The notes: generated by a model not told the origin, from the sequence alone. 64,000 nt of DNA from an uncultured Aliiroseovarius sp. (GCF_947492455.1 NZ_CANLNB010000001.1:620001-684000); one strand, 5' to 3'. Shown: positions 1 to 9,579, counted from the first letter of the stretch. Numbers and translations: made by a program.

Positions 1-20
1 AGTTTTTCAAACTTTTCCAT
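1..20 (-). CDS. leuD: LeuD, isopropylmalate isomerase small subunit (first codons only)
   Basis: The first 20 bases hold, on the minus strand, an ATG followed by codons reading MEKFEK, which matches the usual LeuD N-terminus. The rest lies outside the window. A purine-rich AGAGGA lies about 8 bases upstream of the ATG, and the start is only 12 bases past the leuC stop, so the two subunits of 3-isopropylmalate dehydratase (leucine biosynthesis) are evidently co-transcribed as leuC-leuD. The call rests on six residues plus the context. Confidence 0.7.
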
Positions 21-32
21 TTTGCGGTCCTC

Positions 33-1442
33 TTAGATCAAGTCACGAACGTCGGTCAGCTTACCGGTCAGCGCGGCAGCGGCGGCCATTGCGGGCGACA
101 CCAGGTGGGTGCGGCCCTTATAGCCCTGACGACCTTCGAAGTTGCGGTTCGAGGTCGAGGCGCAGCGCTCGTTCTCGGACAGCTGGTCGGGGTTCATCGC
201 CAGACACATCGAACACCCTGCCAGACGCCATTCAAAACCGGCGTCTTCAAAGATCTCGGCCAGGCCTTCTTCTTCTGCCTGTGCGCGGACCAGACCCGAA
301 CCGGGAACGATCATGGCGCGCATGCCGTCTTTGATCTTCTTGCCTTTGACCACATCGGCCACGGCGCGAAGGTCTTCGATACGACCGTTGGTGCACGATC
401 CGATAAACACGGTGTCGATTTCGATGTCGGTCAGTTTCTGGCCCGGGGTCAGACCCATATAGTCGATCGAGCGTGCAGCTGCGTCGACCTTACCGCCTTC
501 AAAATCCGATGGGCTGGGAACAACGCCCGAAATCGGCAGAACGTCCTCGGGCGAGGTGCCCCAGGTCACAACCGGCTCGATTTCTTCGCCTTTCAGCGTG
601 ACGACCTTGTCGAAATGCGCGCCTTCGTCGGTGAAGAGCGTCTTCCAGTACTCCAGAGCCTGCTCGAACTGTGCGCCTTTCGGGGCGTGCGGGCGGCCTT
701 TGACGTATTCAAAGGTGGTCTCGTCCGGCGCAATCAGACCCGCGCGGGCGCCGCCTTCGATGGCCATGTTACAGACGGTCATGCGGCCTTCCATCGACAG
801 ATCGCGGATCGCTTCACCGCAATATTCGATGACATAGCCGGTGCCGCCGCCGGTGCCGGTCTCGCCAATCACGGCCAGCGTGATGTCCTTGGCGGTCACG
901 CCCGGCTTCAGCTTGCCGGTGATCTCGACCTTCATGTTCTTGGACTTTTTCTGGATCAGCGTCTGGGTGGCCAGAACGTGTTCCACTTCCGAGGTGCCGA
1001 TGCCGTGGGCCAGTGCGCCAAACGCACCGTGGGTCGCAGTGTGGCTGTCGCCGCAGACAACGGTCATGCCGGGCAGGGTCCAGCCCTGTTCCGGGCCAAC
1101 GATGTGCACGATGCCCTGACGGACGTCCGAAACCGGATAGTAGTGCACGCCAAACTCCTTGGCGTTCTTGTCCAGAGCAGCCACCTGAATGCGGCTTTCT
1201 TCGGTCATCTGCGCCGGGTCTTCACGGCCCGCAGTGGTCGGCACGTTGTGGTCCGGCACGGCGATGGTTTTGTCCGGTGCGTGCACCTTGCGGCCGGCCA
1301 TGCGCAGGCCTTCAAACGCCTGCGGGCTGGTCACTTCGTGCACCAGATGGCGGTCGATATACAGCAGGCAGGTGCCGTCTTCAGCTTCGTGGGCTACGTG
1401 GGCATCCCAGATTTTATCATAGAGTGTCTTCGGGGCGGTCAT
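33..1442 (-). CDS. leuC: 3-isopropylmalate dehydratase large subunit LeuC
   Basis: This is the large, iron-sulfur subunit of isopropylmalate isomerase, which interconverts 2- and 3-isopropylmalate in cytoplasmic leucine synthesis. The 469-residue protein is full length for the family. It shows the aconitase-superfamily blocks [20 protein letters not shown] (about residue 130), [13 protein letters not shown] (about residue 348) and [11 protein letters not shown] near the C-terminus. The cysteines in the last two blocks are the usual [4Fe-4S] ligands. The ATG is preceded by GGAGAG at good spacing. The leuD start follows 12 bases after the stop. Identification is firm. Confidence 0.97.
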   Translation of the reverse strand: MTAPKTLYDKIWDAHVAHEAEDGTCLLYIDRHLVHEVTSPQAFEGLRMAGRKVHAPDKTIAVPDHNVPTTAGREDPAQMTEESRIQVAALDKNAKEFGVHYYPVSDVRQGIVHIVGPEQGWTLPGMTVVCGDSHTATHGAFGALAHGIGTSEVEHVLATQTLIQKKSKNMKVEITGKLKPGVTAKDITLAVIGETGTGGGTGYVIEYCGEAIRDLSMEGRMTVCNMAIEGGARAGLIAPDETTFEYVKGRPHAPKGAQFEQALEYWKTLFTDEGAHFDKVVTLKGEEIEPVVTWGTSPEDVLPISGVVPSPSDFEGGKVDAAARSIDYMGLTPGQKLTDIEIDTVFIGSCTNGRIEDLRAVADVVKGKKIKDGMRAMIVPGSGLVRAQAEEEGLAEIFEDAGFEWRLAGCSMCLAMNPDQLSENERCASTSNRNFEGRQGYKGRTHLVSPAMAAAAALTGKLTDVRDLI

Positions 1443-1719
1443 GTCGCTCTCCGTGGATGGTCAAAGGTGTGATGTGTGACAGGGATCATCGGCCCGATTA
1501 CAGGCGATGAGCAGCCACCCGTGCGGGTGGCAACAGCTTATAGTCGGGCGAGCACAGCGTTCTGGGCGCCGTAAAAGCGCCACGGCAAGAACGCGTGGTC
1601 ATCCATGTCAAAAATCCGAGTCATGGCGCTGAGATAACCGTTCCCGCCCTTCAGGGCAAGGGGCGAGGCTCTGGACCTTCCGCATGGGACCATGCCATGC
1701 TGCCAAAAAAGGAGAGGGA
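1443..1719. promoter_or_regulatory. Divergent leuC / mscS intergenic region with a GC hairpin
   Basis: These 277 bases separate the divergent leuC and channel genes, so promoters for both must lie here or nearby. A perfect 7-bp stem with a GTGC loop (1514-1531) would lie about 75 bases upstream of the leuC start in its leader RNA. No T-run follows it on the minus strand and no leucine-rich leader peptide was recognised, so a classical attenuator is not supported. Confidence 0.35.
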
Positions 1720-3087
1720 ATGGAGCAGGATCCCACAGCAGAGGTCAAACCAGAGACGCCCGCAGAACCCGCGGACGCGGTTGGGCCGTCCCTGACCGAA
1801 CAGCTTTGGGCGCTGTGGGAAGACGGCGGCGACTTCGTGATCAGCCTTGGCCAGACATGGCGCTTGTATCAGGTTCTGATCATGTTGGGGCTGGCGGCGA
1901 CGGCCTATATCATCTCTCGGCTTCTGCTTCCCAAGGTCGAAACATGGCTACGCGCCCGCGAAGGGTGGTCCAAACGCAAGCTGCGCTTTGCCATCCACCT
2001 GCGTAATCGCATCGCGATGATGGCCTATATCGTGCTGTCATGGGGCACCGTGTCCGTGATGCGCGAGGTCACATGGCCGTCGCGCAGTTACCTGATTGCG
2101 CTTGTGGCAACGATGGTCACCGCGTGGCTGCTGGTTGGCCTTGCCGCCTTTGTCATTGAAAACCGCGTGATACGGCGCATCGCCATGTGGGGCATGTGGG
2201 TCTATGTGACGCTCTATTTCCTTGGCATCACCGAAGAAACCGCCAGCGTTCTGGACAACCTCGCACTTGAAGTCGGGGACTTCCGCATTTCGCTTTGGAC
2301 GATCCTGCGTGTGGCGGTCATCCTTGGCATCCTCTTTGCGTTGGCGCGGATGCTCAGCCGCGGGTCTGCCGCGCGCATTCAGGAAAATGACGACATCTCG
2401 CCCTCGATGAAGGTGCTGGCGGTCAAGTTCCTGCAGATGGGGCTTTATGGCGCCGCGTTCTTCATCGCGCTGAAAGCAGTGGGCGTAGATCTGACCGGGC
2501 TTGCCTTCCTGTCCGGTGCCATTGGTCTGGGCCTTGGTTTTGGTCTGCAAAAGGTCGTGTCGAACCTTGTGTCCGGGGTGATCATCCTGCTGGACAAGTC
2601 GATCAAGCCCGGCGACGTGATCAGCCTTGGCGACACGTTCGGTTGGATCGAGCAACTGGGCGCGCGCTATGTCTCGGTCGTCACGCGCGACGGTCGTGAA
2701 TACCTGATTCCGAACGAAGACCTGATCACCGGGCAGGTGGTGAACTGGTCGCACACCAATGCCTTCGTGCGCTTGGATATCTTCTTTGGTACGGCCTATG
2801 GCGACGATCCCCATGAGGTCCGCCGTATCGCGATTGAGGCCGCCCGCAGCGTGGACCGCGTGCTGAGCTTCCGACCTCCGGTCTGTCATATTGTGGGCTT
2901 TGGCGACAGTTCAGTCGACTATATCCTGCGCTTCTGGATCGACGATCCATCCGGCGGGCTGACCAACATTCGTGGCAATGTCTATCTGGCGCTGTGGGAT
3001 GCGTTCCACGAGTACGGCATCTCGATCCCGTTCCCGCAGCGCGAGGTGCGGATGCTCGAGGATGCAGGCCCTAAAATCGATCCGTGA
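1720..3087 (+). CDS. MscS-family mechanosensitive ion channel
   Basis: This inner-membrane channel of the small-conductance mechanosensitive (MscS) family probably releases osmolytes on hypo-osmotic shock. The roughly 455-residue protein has an acidic N-terminus, several hydrophobic helices, then the family's glycine/alanine-rich pore helix and beta domain: LSGAIGLGLGFGLQKVVSN followed by LVSGVIILLDKSIKPGDVI at about residues 265-305. A C-terminal alpha/beta domain follows. The extra N-terminal helices make it larger than E. coli MscS (about 286 residues). I start at the ATG with AAGGAG 6 bases upstream; an in-frame ATG 36 bases earlier has no such site. It stands alone, divergent from leuC. 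Confidence 0.9.
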   Translation: MEQDPTAEVKPETPAEPADAVGPSLTEQLWALWEDGGDFVISLGQTWRLYQVLIMLGLAATAYIISRLLLPKVETWLRAREGWSKRKLRFAIHLRNRIAMMAYIVLSWGTVSVMREVTWPSRSYLIALVATMVTAWLLVGLAAFVIENRVIRRIAMWGMWVYVTLYFLGITEETASVLDNLALEVGDFRISLWTILRVAVILGILFALARMLSRGSAARIQENDDISPSMKVLAVKFLQMGLYGAAFFIALKAVGVDLTGLAFLSGAIGLGLGFGLQKVVSNLVSGVIILLDKSIKPGDVISLGDTFGWIEQLGARYVSVVTRDGREYLIPNEDLITGQVVNWSHTNAFVRLDIFFGTAYGDDPHEVRRIAIEAARSVDRVLSFRPPVCHIVGFGDSSVDYILRFWIDDPSGGLTNIRGNVYLALWDAFHEYGISIPFPQREVRMLEDAGPKIDP

Positions 3088-3218
3088 CCTGTTTACACAC
3101 CCTTCACGTCTCCTTGAAACACTGTGGATTGAGCTTATCTGCTCGCGGTGTTACGATTCTTCTATGCCCAGCACCGGGGCGGAACGGTGTGTAATGTTAG
3201 GAGGACAATGTCCTGTCT

Positions 3219-3629
3219 TTGCAAACAGAGGCTGCATCAGGCGCAGCCGCAGGGGATCCCGAAATGACGGCTAACCCCGGAAAAACCGCCAGCGAGCAGA
3301 TGCTGGCCCTTGTCCTGAAGTCCCTTGAAGATGACAAAGCCGAAGGCGTTGTGGTGATCAGCCTCAACGGCAAGTCGCAGATGGCCGACAACATGGTCGT
3401 GTGCTCGGGCCGTTCGACACGTCAGGTGGCCGCCATTTCCGAAAAGCTGACTGATAAGCTGAAAAAGGAAATGGGCGTCTTCTCGAAACTTGAAGGTAAG
3501 GGTCAGGGCGACTGGGTTCTGATCGACGCGGGCGACGTGATCGTCCACGTGTTCCGACCGGAAGTGCGCGAGTTCTATCAACTGGAAAAGATGTGGATGG
3601 AACCCGGCGCAGCAGACGCCACGACCTGA
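3219..3629 (+). CDS. rsfS: Ribosomal silencing factor RsfS
   Basis: RsfS binds uL14 on the 50S subunit and blocks subunit joining when nutrients are scarce. The core matches the family: DNMVVCSGRSTRQVAAISEK and GDWVLIDAGDVIVHVFRPEV, ending in the usual YxLEKMW. The start is uncertain. Frame-compatible choices are CTG 3213 (AGGAGG at 3199-3204 sits 8 bases upstream), TTG 3219 (used here), and ATG 3264, which gives a 121-residue protein of ordinary family length. A 19-codon frame (ATG 3208 to TGA 3267) overlaps ATG 3264 as ATGA, which leaves translational coupling possible. rlmH follows 16 bases later, the common rsfS-rlmH pairing. Confidence 0.92.
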   Translation: MQTEAASGAAAGDPEMTANPGKTASEQMLALVLKSLEDDKAEGVVVISLNGKSQMADNMVVCSGRSTRQVAAISEKLTDKLKKEMGVFSKLEGKGQGDWVLIDAGDVIVHVFRPEVREFYQLEKMWMEPGAADATT

Positions 3630-3645
3630 TCAAGGGGGCGATATT

Positions 3646-4116
3646 ATGCGCGTGCATGTCTGCGCGGTCGGACGGCTGCGCAAATCGCCCGAGCTTGAGC
3701 TGATCGACGACTATGCCACCCGGTTCGATCGGACCGGGCGGGCACTGGGCCTCGGACCCCTTTCAATCCACGAAGTCGAAGACAAGAAGGGCGGCGGCAT
3801 GTCTGCCGAAGCGCCCCTGTTGGAACGTGCCATTCCCAAAGGTGCGCTGATCTGCACCATGGATGAGCGCGGCAAGGTCATGTCCTCGCCCGATTTCGCC
3901 AAACTTCTGGGTCGTTGGCGGGACGAAGGGCGTCAGGATGTCGCCTTTGTCATCGGTGGGGCGGACGGCATCGACCCATCCCTGCGCGCCAAAGCGGATG
4001 CCAGCCTGTCTTTCGGCAAAATGGTCTGGCCCCACATGCTGGTCCGCGTGATGCTGTCTGAACAGCTCTATCGCGCGGCAAGCATTCTGGCGGGCAGCCC
4101 GTATCATCGGGTTTGA
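3646..4116 (+). CDS. rlmH: 23S rRNA (pseudouridine1915-N3)-methyltransferase RlmH
   Basis: RlmH is a SPOUT-family enzyme that methylates pseudouridine 1915 in helix 69 of 23S rRNA on assembled ribosomes. The 156 residues match the usual length. The SAM-binding knot is visible as FVIGGADGID (about residue 102), and the C-terminus reads LYRAASILAGSPYHRV, a family hallmark. It lies 16 bases after rsfS in the standard pair, so the two are likely co-transcribed. Confidence 0.96.
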   Translation: MRVHVCAVGRLRKSPELELIDDYATRFDRTGRALGLGPLSIHEVEDKKGGGMSAEAPLLERAIPKGALICTMDERGKVMSSPDFAKLLGRWRDEGRQDVAFVIGGADGIDPSLRAKADASLSFGKMVWPHMLVRVMLSEQLYRAASILAGSPYHRV

Positions 4117-4368
4117 TCTGGTCCGAAATCCCATAAAATGCGCTGAGGGCATCGCCTGTCCGCGGGCGGAAGCGAAGCGCCCGCCCGTTTTGCCAAAGGC
4201 AAACCTATGGTTTGACGGGGCGGACGGGCGCTGCCCGGCGGTGCCGCCGGGCGGTCTGTCATCTGTCCTCCGCTCTTCTATTGCAATCACCTTCCAGTGA
4301 TCCCGCACCCGCGCCCTTGAACCTTCGGCCAATGCCCCGCACCTTCCTTACAAAGAAGGACCGCGCCC
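4117..4368. repeat. Intergenic stretch with GC-rich inverted repeats
   Basis: No gene was seen in these 252 bases. They contain several G+C inverted repeats, including GCCCGGCG-GTGC-CGCCGGGC at 4233-4252, and complementary GCGCCCGCCCG / CGGACGGGCGC tracts at about 4174-4230. These could fold into hairpins after rlmH. No T-run follows, so a simple intrinsic terminator is not supported. The look is that of a REP-like gene-end element. Confidence 0.45.
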
Positions 4369-4929
4369 ATGCCCCGTTTGCCTGAAAAGCCCGACAGCGA
4401 TTTCGACGCCCAGACCCGCGCCGCATTTGACCAGATGGCCGCCTATGGCGCGTTCGAGAACTGGTCTCGGGTCGCCGCCCATAACCCGCCCGTGCTGGAA
4501 CAGGTGGGGGCGATGTTGACCGCGTTGCGCGATGGCACGACCTTGCCTGCGCGTCTGTCCGAGCTGGCGATGGTCACCGTGTCCAAGATCAACGCCTGCG
4601 ACTATTGCACCACGAACCACGGCCCCAAGCTGCAAGTCACCGGCCTGAGCGCCGAGGGGATCGAGCGACTGCCCGACGTCGAAAACCATCCCGAGCTGAC
4701 CGCGCTTGAACGCCATGTGGTCCTCTATGCCGAAGCGGTCACCACCCGCCATGGAAAGATGCGGGACGCCGAGGTCGAGGCCCTCCGCGCCCATCTGTCC
4801 GACGCTCAGATGGTCGAGCTGACATGGCGCATTGCCCTGACCGGCGCCTTCAACCGGTTCAACGACGCACTGCAGATCGCGCCCGAGCAACGCCGGGCCG
4901 CGCCTCAACCGTTGCACCTGCCCCCATGA
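4369..4929 (+). CDS. Carboxymuconolactone decarboxylase family (AhpD-like) protein
   Basis: This small all-helical protein of the CMD/AhpD superfamily carries the peroxidase-type motif E-x11-C-x2-C-x3-H, seen as E65, C77, C80 and H84 in SKINACDYCTTNHG. In AhpD-type members the cysteine pair is a redox center for peroxide or alkylhydroperoxide reduction; the actual substrate here is unknown. The 186-residue length is normal. It is followed 38 bases later by gpmI in the same direction. It could equally be annotated as a peroxidase-related enzyme. Confidence 0.85.
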   Translation: MPRLPEKPDSDFDAQTRAAFDQMAAYGAFENWSRVAAHNPPVLEQVGAMLTALRDGTTLPARLSELAMVTVSKINACDYCTTNHGPKLQVTGLSAEGIERLPDVENHPELTALERHVVLYAEAVTTRHGKMRDAEVEALRAHLSDAQMVELTWRIALTGAFNRFNDALQIAPEQRRAAPQPLHLPP

Positions 4930-4967
4930 CCCCATAGATAGAAGGCGAGCAGACAGAGGACCTTGCC

Positions 4968-6488
4968 ATGACTACCCCGAAACCCGTTGTTTTGTGCATT
5001 CTGGATGGATGGGGTCTGCGCGAGGACACCGCCTTTAACGCGCCCGCGTTGGCGAAGACGCCGAACTTTGATCGGCTGATGGCGACCTGCCCGAACAATA
5101 CCCTGATCACCCACGGCCCCGATGTGGGTCTGCCCACCGGCCAGATGGGCAATTCCGAGGTCGGCCACACCAATATCGGCGCAGGCCGCGTGGTCGCGAT
5201 GGATCTGGGGCAGATCGATTTGGCGATCGAGGATGGCAGCTTCTTTAAGAACGACGCGCTGCTGGATTTCGCCGCCAAGGTCAAAGCCGCAGGCGGCACC
5301 GCCCACATCGCGGGCCTTGTCAGCCCCGGCGGTGTGCACAGCCACCAAGATCACCTTGTCGCAGCCGCGAAAGCACTGACCGAGGCCGGTCTGACCGTCG
5401 CTATTCACGCCATCACCGATGGTCGCGACGTCGCCCCGCAATCCGCCCGCGAACAGCTGGCTGCCTTCCAACAAGACCTGCCCGAGGGCGCGCGGATCGT
5501 CACCCTGTCGGGCCGCTATTTCGCGATGGACCGCGACAACCGGTGGGAGCGTGTCTCGCTGGCCTACAAGGCCATCGCGCAAGGTGACGGAAAGATCTTC
5601 AGCACGGTCGATGCGGCGATCTCGTCTGCGTATAACAACGAAACCACGGACGAATTCATCCGTCCGGTGATCATTGACGAACATGCCGGTCTGCAAGATG
5701 GCGATGGCCTCTTCTTCATCAACTTCCGCGCCGACCGCGCCCGCGAAATCCTGCGCGCCATTGGCGAGCCGGGATTCGCAGAATTCGACGTGGGCACCCG
5801 CCCGACCTTGTCCGCTCTGCTGGGCATGGTCGAGTATTCCGACGCACATAACGGCTATATGACCACCTGCTTCCCGAAGCGCGACATCGTGAACACGCTG
5901 GCCGAATGGGTCGCCAAGCACGGCAAAACCCAGTTCCACACCGCCGAGACCGAGAAATATCCGCATGTCACCTTCTTCCTGAATGGCGGCAAGGAAGACC
6001 CGGTCGAGGGCGAAACCCGCTATATGGCCGCGTCGCCCAAGGTCGCGACCTATGACCTTCAGCCCGAGATGTCGGCCCCCGATGTGACCGAGCATTTCGT
6101 GCAGGCGATCCATGACGGCTTTGACCTGATCGTCACCAACTTCGCCAACCCCGACATGGTCGGCCATACCGGGGACCTCGACGCGGCCATCGCGGCTTGT
6201 GAAGCGGTTGACGATGGCTTGGGGCAGGTGATTGCGGCTTTGGAAGAGGTCGGCGGCGCGATGATCGTCACAGCCGACCACGGCAATTGCGAGACCATGT
6301 GGGATGACGCCACCAACGGCCCGCATACTGCGCACACCACCAACCCGGTGCCCGTTGTTCTGATGGGCGGACCGGAAGGGGCGTCGCTGGCACACGGACG
6401 TTTGGCCGATCTGGCCCCCACGGTTCTGGAACTGATGGGGCTTGAGCAACCGGCCGAGATGACCGGCGAAAGCCTGATCCGTTCGTGA
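4968..6488 (+). CDS. gpmI: 2,3-bisphosphoglycerate-independent phosphoglycerate mutase
   Basis: GpmI is a cytoplasmic Mn-dependent enzyme of glycolysis and gluconeogenesis that interconverts 3- and 2-phosphoglycerate. It is 506 residues, the standard size. Motifs are LDGWG (first metal aspartate, D13), TGQMGNSEVGH with the phosphorylated serine at S63, and the metal cluster motifs NFANPDMVGHTG and TADHGNCE. The next gene starts inside its stop codon (GTGA, 4-bp overlap), so gpmI heads a coupled run with envC, ctpA and probably rppH. Confidence 0.97.
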   Translation: MTTPKPVVLCILDGWGLREDTAFNAPALAKTPNFDRLMATCPNNTLITHGPDVGLPTGQMGNSEVGHTNIGAGRVVAMDLGQIDLAIEDGSFFKNDALLDFAAKVKAAGGTAHIAGLVSPGGVHSHQDHLVAAAKALTEAGLTVAIHAITDGRDVAPQSAREQLAAFQQDLPEGARIVTLSGRYFAMDRDNRWERVSLAYKAIAQGDGKIFSTVDAAISSAYNNETTDEFIRPVIIDEHAGLQDGDGLFFINFRADRAREILRAIGEPGFAEFDVGTRPTLSALLGMVEYSDAHNGYMTTCFPKRDIVNTLAEWVAKHGKTQFHTAETEKYPHVTFFLNGGKEDPVEGETRYMAASPKVATYDLQPEMSAPDVTEHFVQAIHDGFDLIVTNFANPDMVGHTGDLDAAIAACEAVDDGLGQVIAALEEVGGAMIVTADHGNCETMWDDATNGPHTAHTTNPVPVVLMGGPEGASLAHGRLADLAPTVLELMGLEQPAEMTGESLIRS

Positions 6489-7651
6489 TCTTGCGCCGCG
6501 CCCTCCAGCCCCTTCTGGCGGGCCTTGCCTTGGCCTGCGCGGCCGGGCCGCTGGCGGCGCAATCCGATCCGACCCTGACCGCCCGCGCGGCGATGGTTCA
6601 GCTTGAGGTCGCCACCCAAGCCCTGCAAGACGCTGAGAAATCCGGGGATCGCATTTCGGCCCTGACACAAACCGTACAAGCGTATGAGGAAGGCCTGTCC
6701 GCCCTGCGCGACGGGCTGCGCCGGATTAACCTGCGCGAGGCAGCGCTGGAAGCGGCGTTCGAGGCCGAGCGCGACCGTCTGGGCCAGCTTCTGGGTGTGC
6801 TGCAAACCATCGGAAAAGCACCCGAGCCCGCGCTGTTGATCCACCCCTCTGGCCCCCTTGGCACCGCGCGGTCCGGCATGATCCTGTCCGAGGTGACGCC
6901 GGCCCTGCAAGCGCAGGCCGAAGACCTGCGCGCCCGTTTGGAAGAGCAACGCACCCTGCGTGCGCTGCAGGAAAACGCGGTGGAGACGCTGCAAACCGGC
7001 CTGACCGGCGTGCAGGAAGCACGGTTCGAGCTGAGCCTTGCGCTGGCCCGCCGCACCGAACTGCCCCGCCGTTTCGTCGCGGACAAGGCGCGGATGAAAA
7101 CCCTTGTGGAAAGCGCCGACACGCTGGCCAGCTTTGCGCAAGGTCTGATGTCCGACCCGAAAGCCACTGCCAGCGCCACCGCTCTGCCTGATTTCGCATC
7201 GGCGCGCGGGCGGCTCGCAATGCCGGTTCTGGGCCGTGTTTTGCGTGGATACGGTGAACGCGACGCGGCAGGCATTCAGCGCCCCGGCTTGATTGTCGCC
7301 ACGCGCCCCTTGTCGATCGTCACGACACCGTGGCCCGCCACGATCCGGTATCTCGGCCCGCTTCTGGACTATGGTAACGTCGCCATTCTGGAACCCGGTG
7401 ACGGGTACCTTCTGGTGCTGGCCGGGCTGGGACAGCTGTACGGAGACATTGGTGAGGTACTGGCCCAAGGTGCGCCTGTCGGGCTGATGGGCGGGGCCGA
7501 TCCGGCGGCCAGTTCAGGCGATGATCAAGCGTTTTTGATCGCTGCGGAGGAAGGAACTGGCGCAGAACGCTCGGAAACGCTTTATATAGAGCTAAGATAT
7601 GACGGAAAGCCCGTGGATCCCACGACTTGGTTCGCGGCAGGCAAGGAATGA
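6485..7651 (+). CDS. EnvC-like murein hydrolase activator (degenerate LytM domain)
   Basis: This predicted periplasmic protein has a signal peptide (cut near LAAQ, residues 23-26), a long coiled-coil region (about 30-225) and a C-terminal M23/LytM-like domain (about 240-385). The LytM zinc ligands are absent: where active enzymes have HxxxD and HxH, this protein has YGERDAAGIQRPGLIVA and YLLVLAGL. That is the pattern of EnvC-type activators, which switch on amidases rather than cutting peptidoglycan. The start is GTG, overlapping gpmI by 4 bp. ctpA follows 4 bases later. EnvC beside a C-terminal processing protease suggests a cell-separation module. Confidence 0.87.
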   Translation: MILRRALQPLLAGLALACAAGPLAAQSDPTLTARAAMVQLEVATQALQDAEKSGDRISALTQTVQAYEEGLSALRDGLRRINLREAALEAAFEAERDRLGQLLGVLQTIGKAPEPALLIHPSGPLGTARSGMILSEVTPALQAQAEDLRARLEEQRTLRALQENAVETLQTGLTGVQEARFELSLALARRTELPRRFVADKARMKTLVESADTLASFAQGLMSDPKATASATALPDFASARGRLAMPVLGRVLRGYGERDAAGIQRPGLIVATRPLSIVTTPWPATIRYLGPLLDYGNVAILEPGDGYLLVLAGLGQLYGDIGEVLAQGAPVGLMGGADPAASSGDDQAFLIAAEEGTGAERSETLYIELRYDGKPVDPTTWFAAGKE

Positions 7652-7655
7652 TGGA

Positions 7656-8990
7656 ATGAAAAAATTCGTGATGGCCGCGCTGGGCGGAACCTTGGCAGGC
7701 GCCATTCTGACCACACAGGTTGCCGGCCCCTTGGTCGCGCAGGACGCCAGCGAAAACGCTTCGGTGTACGAGCAGCTTGACCTGTTTGGCGACATTTTCG
7801 AACGCATCCGCGCGCAGTATGTGGAAGAGGTTGAACCCGGCGATCTGATCGAGGCTGCCATCGACGGTATGCTGTCCTCGCTTGATCCGCACTCCAGCTA
7901 TTTGTCGCCCAAGGATGCTGCCGACATGCGCGTGCAGACCCGTGGGTCGTTCGGCGGTTTGGGCATCGAGGTGACGCAGGAAGAGGGCTTCGTGCGTGTC
8001 GTCTCGCCGATGGATGGCACCCCTGCCGATGACGCAGGGATGGAGACCGGCGATTATATCACCCATGTGGATGGCGAAAGCCTGCTGGGTCTGACGCTGG
8101 ACGAGGCGGTGAACAAGCTGCGCGGTCCGGTCGGGTCCGAGATCATCATCACCGTGGTCCGCGAAGGCGTGGACGAACCCTTTGACGTCTCGATCATCCG
8201 CGACACCATCAAGCTGACCGCCGCCACGGCACGCACCGTGGGCAACACGGTTGTGCTGCGTGTCACCACCTTCAACGATCAGACCTATCCCAACATGGCG
8301 GACGGTCTGGCCCGCGAGGTCGAAGCGCTGGGTGGCTTTGAGAATGTCGAAGGCGTGGTGCTGGATCTGCGTAACAACCCCGGCGGTCTGCTGACCCAAG
8401 CCATCGCCGTGTCCGACGCCTTCCTGAACAGCGGCGAGATCGTCTCGACCCGTGGCCGCACCTTGGAAGAAAGCGAGCGTGTGAACGCGCAAGCCGGCGA
8501 TCTGGCCGAAGGCAAACCCATCGTGGTGCTGATCAATGGCGGCTCGGCCTCGGCGTCCGAGATCGTCGCCGGTGCCCTTCAGGACCATCGCCGCGCCATT
8601 GTCGTGGGCACGAAAAGCTTCGGCAAAGGCTCGGTTCAGACAGTGATGCCCGTGGCATCCGAAGGCGCGATGCGCCTGACCACCGCACGCTACTACACCC
8701 CTTCGGGCCGTTCCATTCAAGCGCTGGGGGTGTCGCCCGACATTGTGGTCGAACAGCCCCCCCGTCAGCCTGAAAGCGAAGATGCGGACGAGGATAACGG
8801 CCGTCAGCGCAGCGAAGCCGACCTGCGCGGCAGCCTGAACAATGACAGCCTGTCCGATGACGAACGCCGTCAGATCGAAGAAGAACGCGAAGCCGCCGAA
8901 GAGGCCGCCAAGCTGCGTGATGAGGACTTCCAACTGTCCTACGCCGTCGATCTGATCAAGGGTTTGGCGACGATCAAGACAGACGACTGA
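7656..8990 (+). CDS. ctpA: S41 family C-terminal processing peptidase CtpA
   Basis: This exported serine protease trims protein C-termini in the periplasm. The 444-residue protein has an N-terminal signal or anchor ([11 protein letters not shown]...), a PDZ domain (about 85-170) and the S41 catalytic domain. The dyad is seen as S299 in GGSASASEI and K324 in [11 protein letters not shown], 25 residues apart as in tail-specific proteases. The C-terminal 60 residues are charged and low-complexity. I start at MKKF with AAGGA 8 bases upstream; longer frames run into envC. A strong terminator follows. Confidence 0.96.
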   Translation: MKKFVMAALGGTLAGAILTTQVAGPLVAQDASENASVYEQLDLFGDIFERIRAQYVEEVEPGDLIEAAIDGMLSSLDPHSSYLSPKDAADMRVQTRGSFGGLGIEVTQEEGFVRVVSPMDGTPADDAGMETGDYITHVDGESLLGLTLDEAVNKLRGPVGSEIIITVVREGVDEPFDVSIIRDTIKLTAATARTVGNTVVLRVTTFNDQTYPNMADGLAREVEALGGFENVEGVVLDLRNNPGGLLTQAIAVSDAFLNSGEIVSTRGRTLEESERVNAQAGDLAEGKPIVVLINGGSASASEIVAGALQDHRRAIVVGTKSFGKGSVQTVMPVASEGAMRLTTARYYTPSGRSIQALGVSPDIVVEQPPRQPESEDADEDNGRQRSEADLRGSLNNDSLSDDERRQIEEEREAAEEAAKLRDEDFQLSYAVDLIKGLATIKTDD

Positions 8991-9009
8991 TCTCTGTCGC
9001 ATGAACACC

Positions 9010-9043
9010 AAGGGCCGCCCTCTCGGGTGGCCCTTTTCCTTTT
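9010..9043 (+). terminator. Rho-independent terminator after ctpA
   Basis: An 11-bp stem (AAGGGCCGCCC with GGGTGGCCCTT, one G-U pair) and a TCTC loop are followed by TTCCTTTT. It lies 20 bases after the ctpA stop and should end the gpmI-envC-ctpA transcript; some readthrough into rppH is possible. Confidence 0.85.
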
Positions 9044-9084
9044 GCGCGCCTCTCGTTAGGGTCGCAAAAAACGACGAGGCCCCG

Positions 9085-9579
9085 ATGACCCCCGAAGAGA
9101 TTTTAAAACTTCCGTATCGCCCCTGCGTGGGCATCATGATCCTGAACACAGACGGCAAAGCTTTTGTCGGCCAACGTCTGGACGCGCCCAAGCTGGGCAC
9201 GCAGACCGCGTGGCAGATGCCTCAGGGCGGGGTGGATGATGGCGAAGACCCCCGCGACGCCGCTCTGCGCGAGCTGTGGGAAGAAACCGGCATCACCTCG
9301 GATCTTGTGACGATCGAGGCCGAGCTGGACGACTGGCTGCCCTATGACTTGCCCCATGACATCGTGCCCAAGATCTGGAAGGGACGCTATCGCGGTCAAA
9401 AACAGCGCTGGTTCCTTCTGCGCTTCCACGGCGACGACGCGCAGGTGAACATCGAAACCGACCATCCCGAATTCAGCCGTTGGCAATGGATGGCCACAAA
9501 CGAGGTCGTCGATAATATCGTGCCCTTCAAACGCGAAATCTATGCCAAGGTGATGGAAGGATTTCAGGAGTATCTGTGA
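9085..9579 (+). CDS. rppH: RNA pyrophosphohydrolase RppH
   Basis: This Nudix hydrolase removes pyrophosphate from mRNA 5' ends and so triggers RNase E-type decay; the family also includes diadenosine polyphosphate hydrolases. The Nudix box is complete: [20 protein letters not shown] then TGI. The N-terminus [20 protein letters not shown] and the 164-residue length fit the RppH/IalA type. The start at MTPEE is preferred because the longer frame reads back through the ctpA terminator. The next gene begins inside its stop (TGATG). Confidence 0.94.
   Translation: MTPEEILKLPYRPCVGIMILNTDGKAFVGQRLDAPKLGTQTAWQMPQGGVDDGEDPRDAALRELWEETGITSDLVTIEAELDDWLPYDLPHDIVPKIWKGRYRGQKQRWFLLRFHGDDAQVNIETDHPEFSRWQWMATNEVVDNIVPFKREIYAKVMEGFQEYL

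Noticed and set aside
105-1472. A 455-codon plus-strand open frame opposite leuC.
   Set aside because: It is a compositional shadow of leuC with no recognisable motif and no ribosome-binding site.
4905-6668. A 587-codon minus-strand open frame opposite gpmI.
   Set aside because: It is low-complexity in Gly/Arg/Asp and antisense to a complete glycolytic gene.
7320-9200. A 626-codon minus-strand open frame opposite envC and ctpA.
   Set aside because: No family resemblance; it spans three real plus-strand genes and a terminator.
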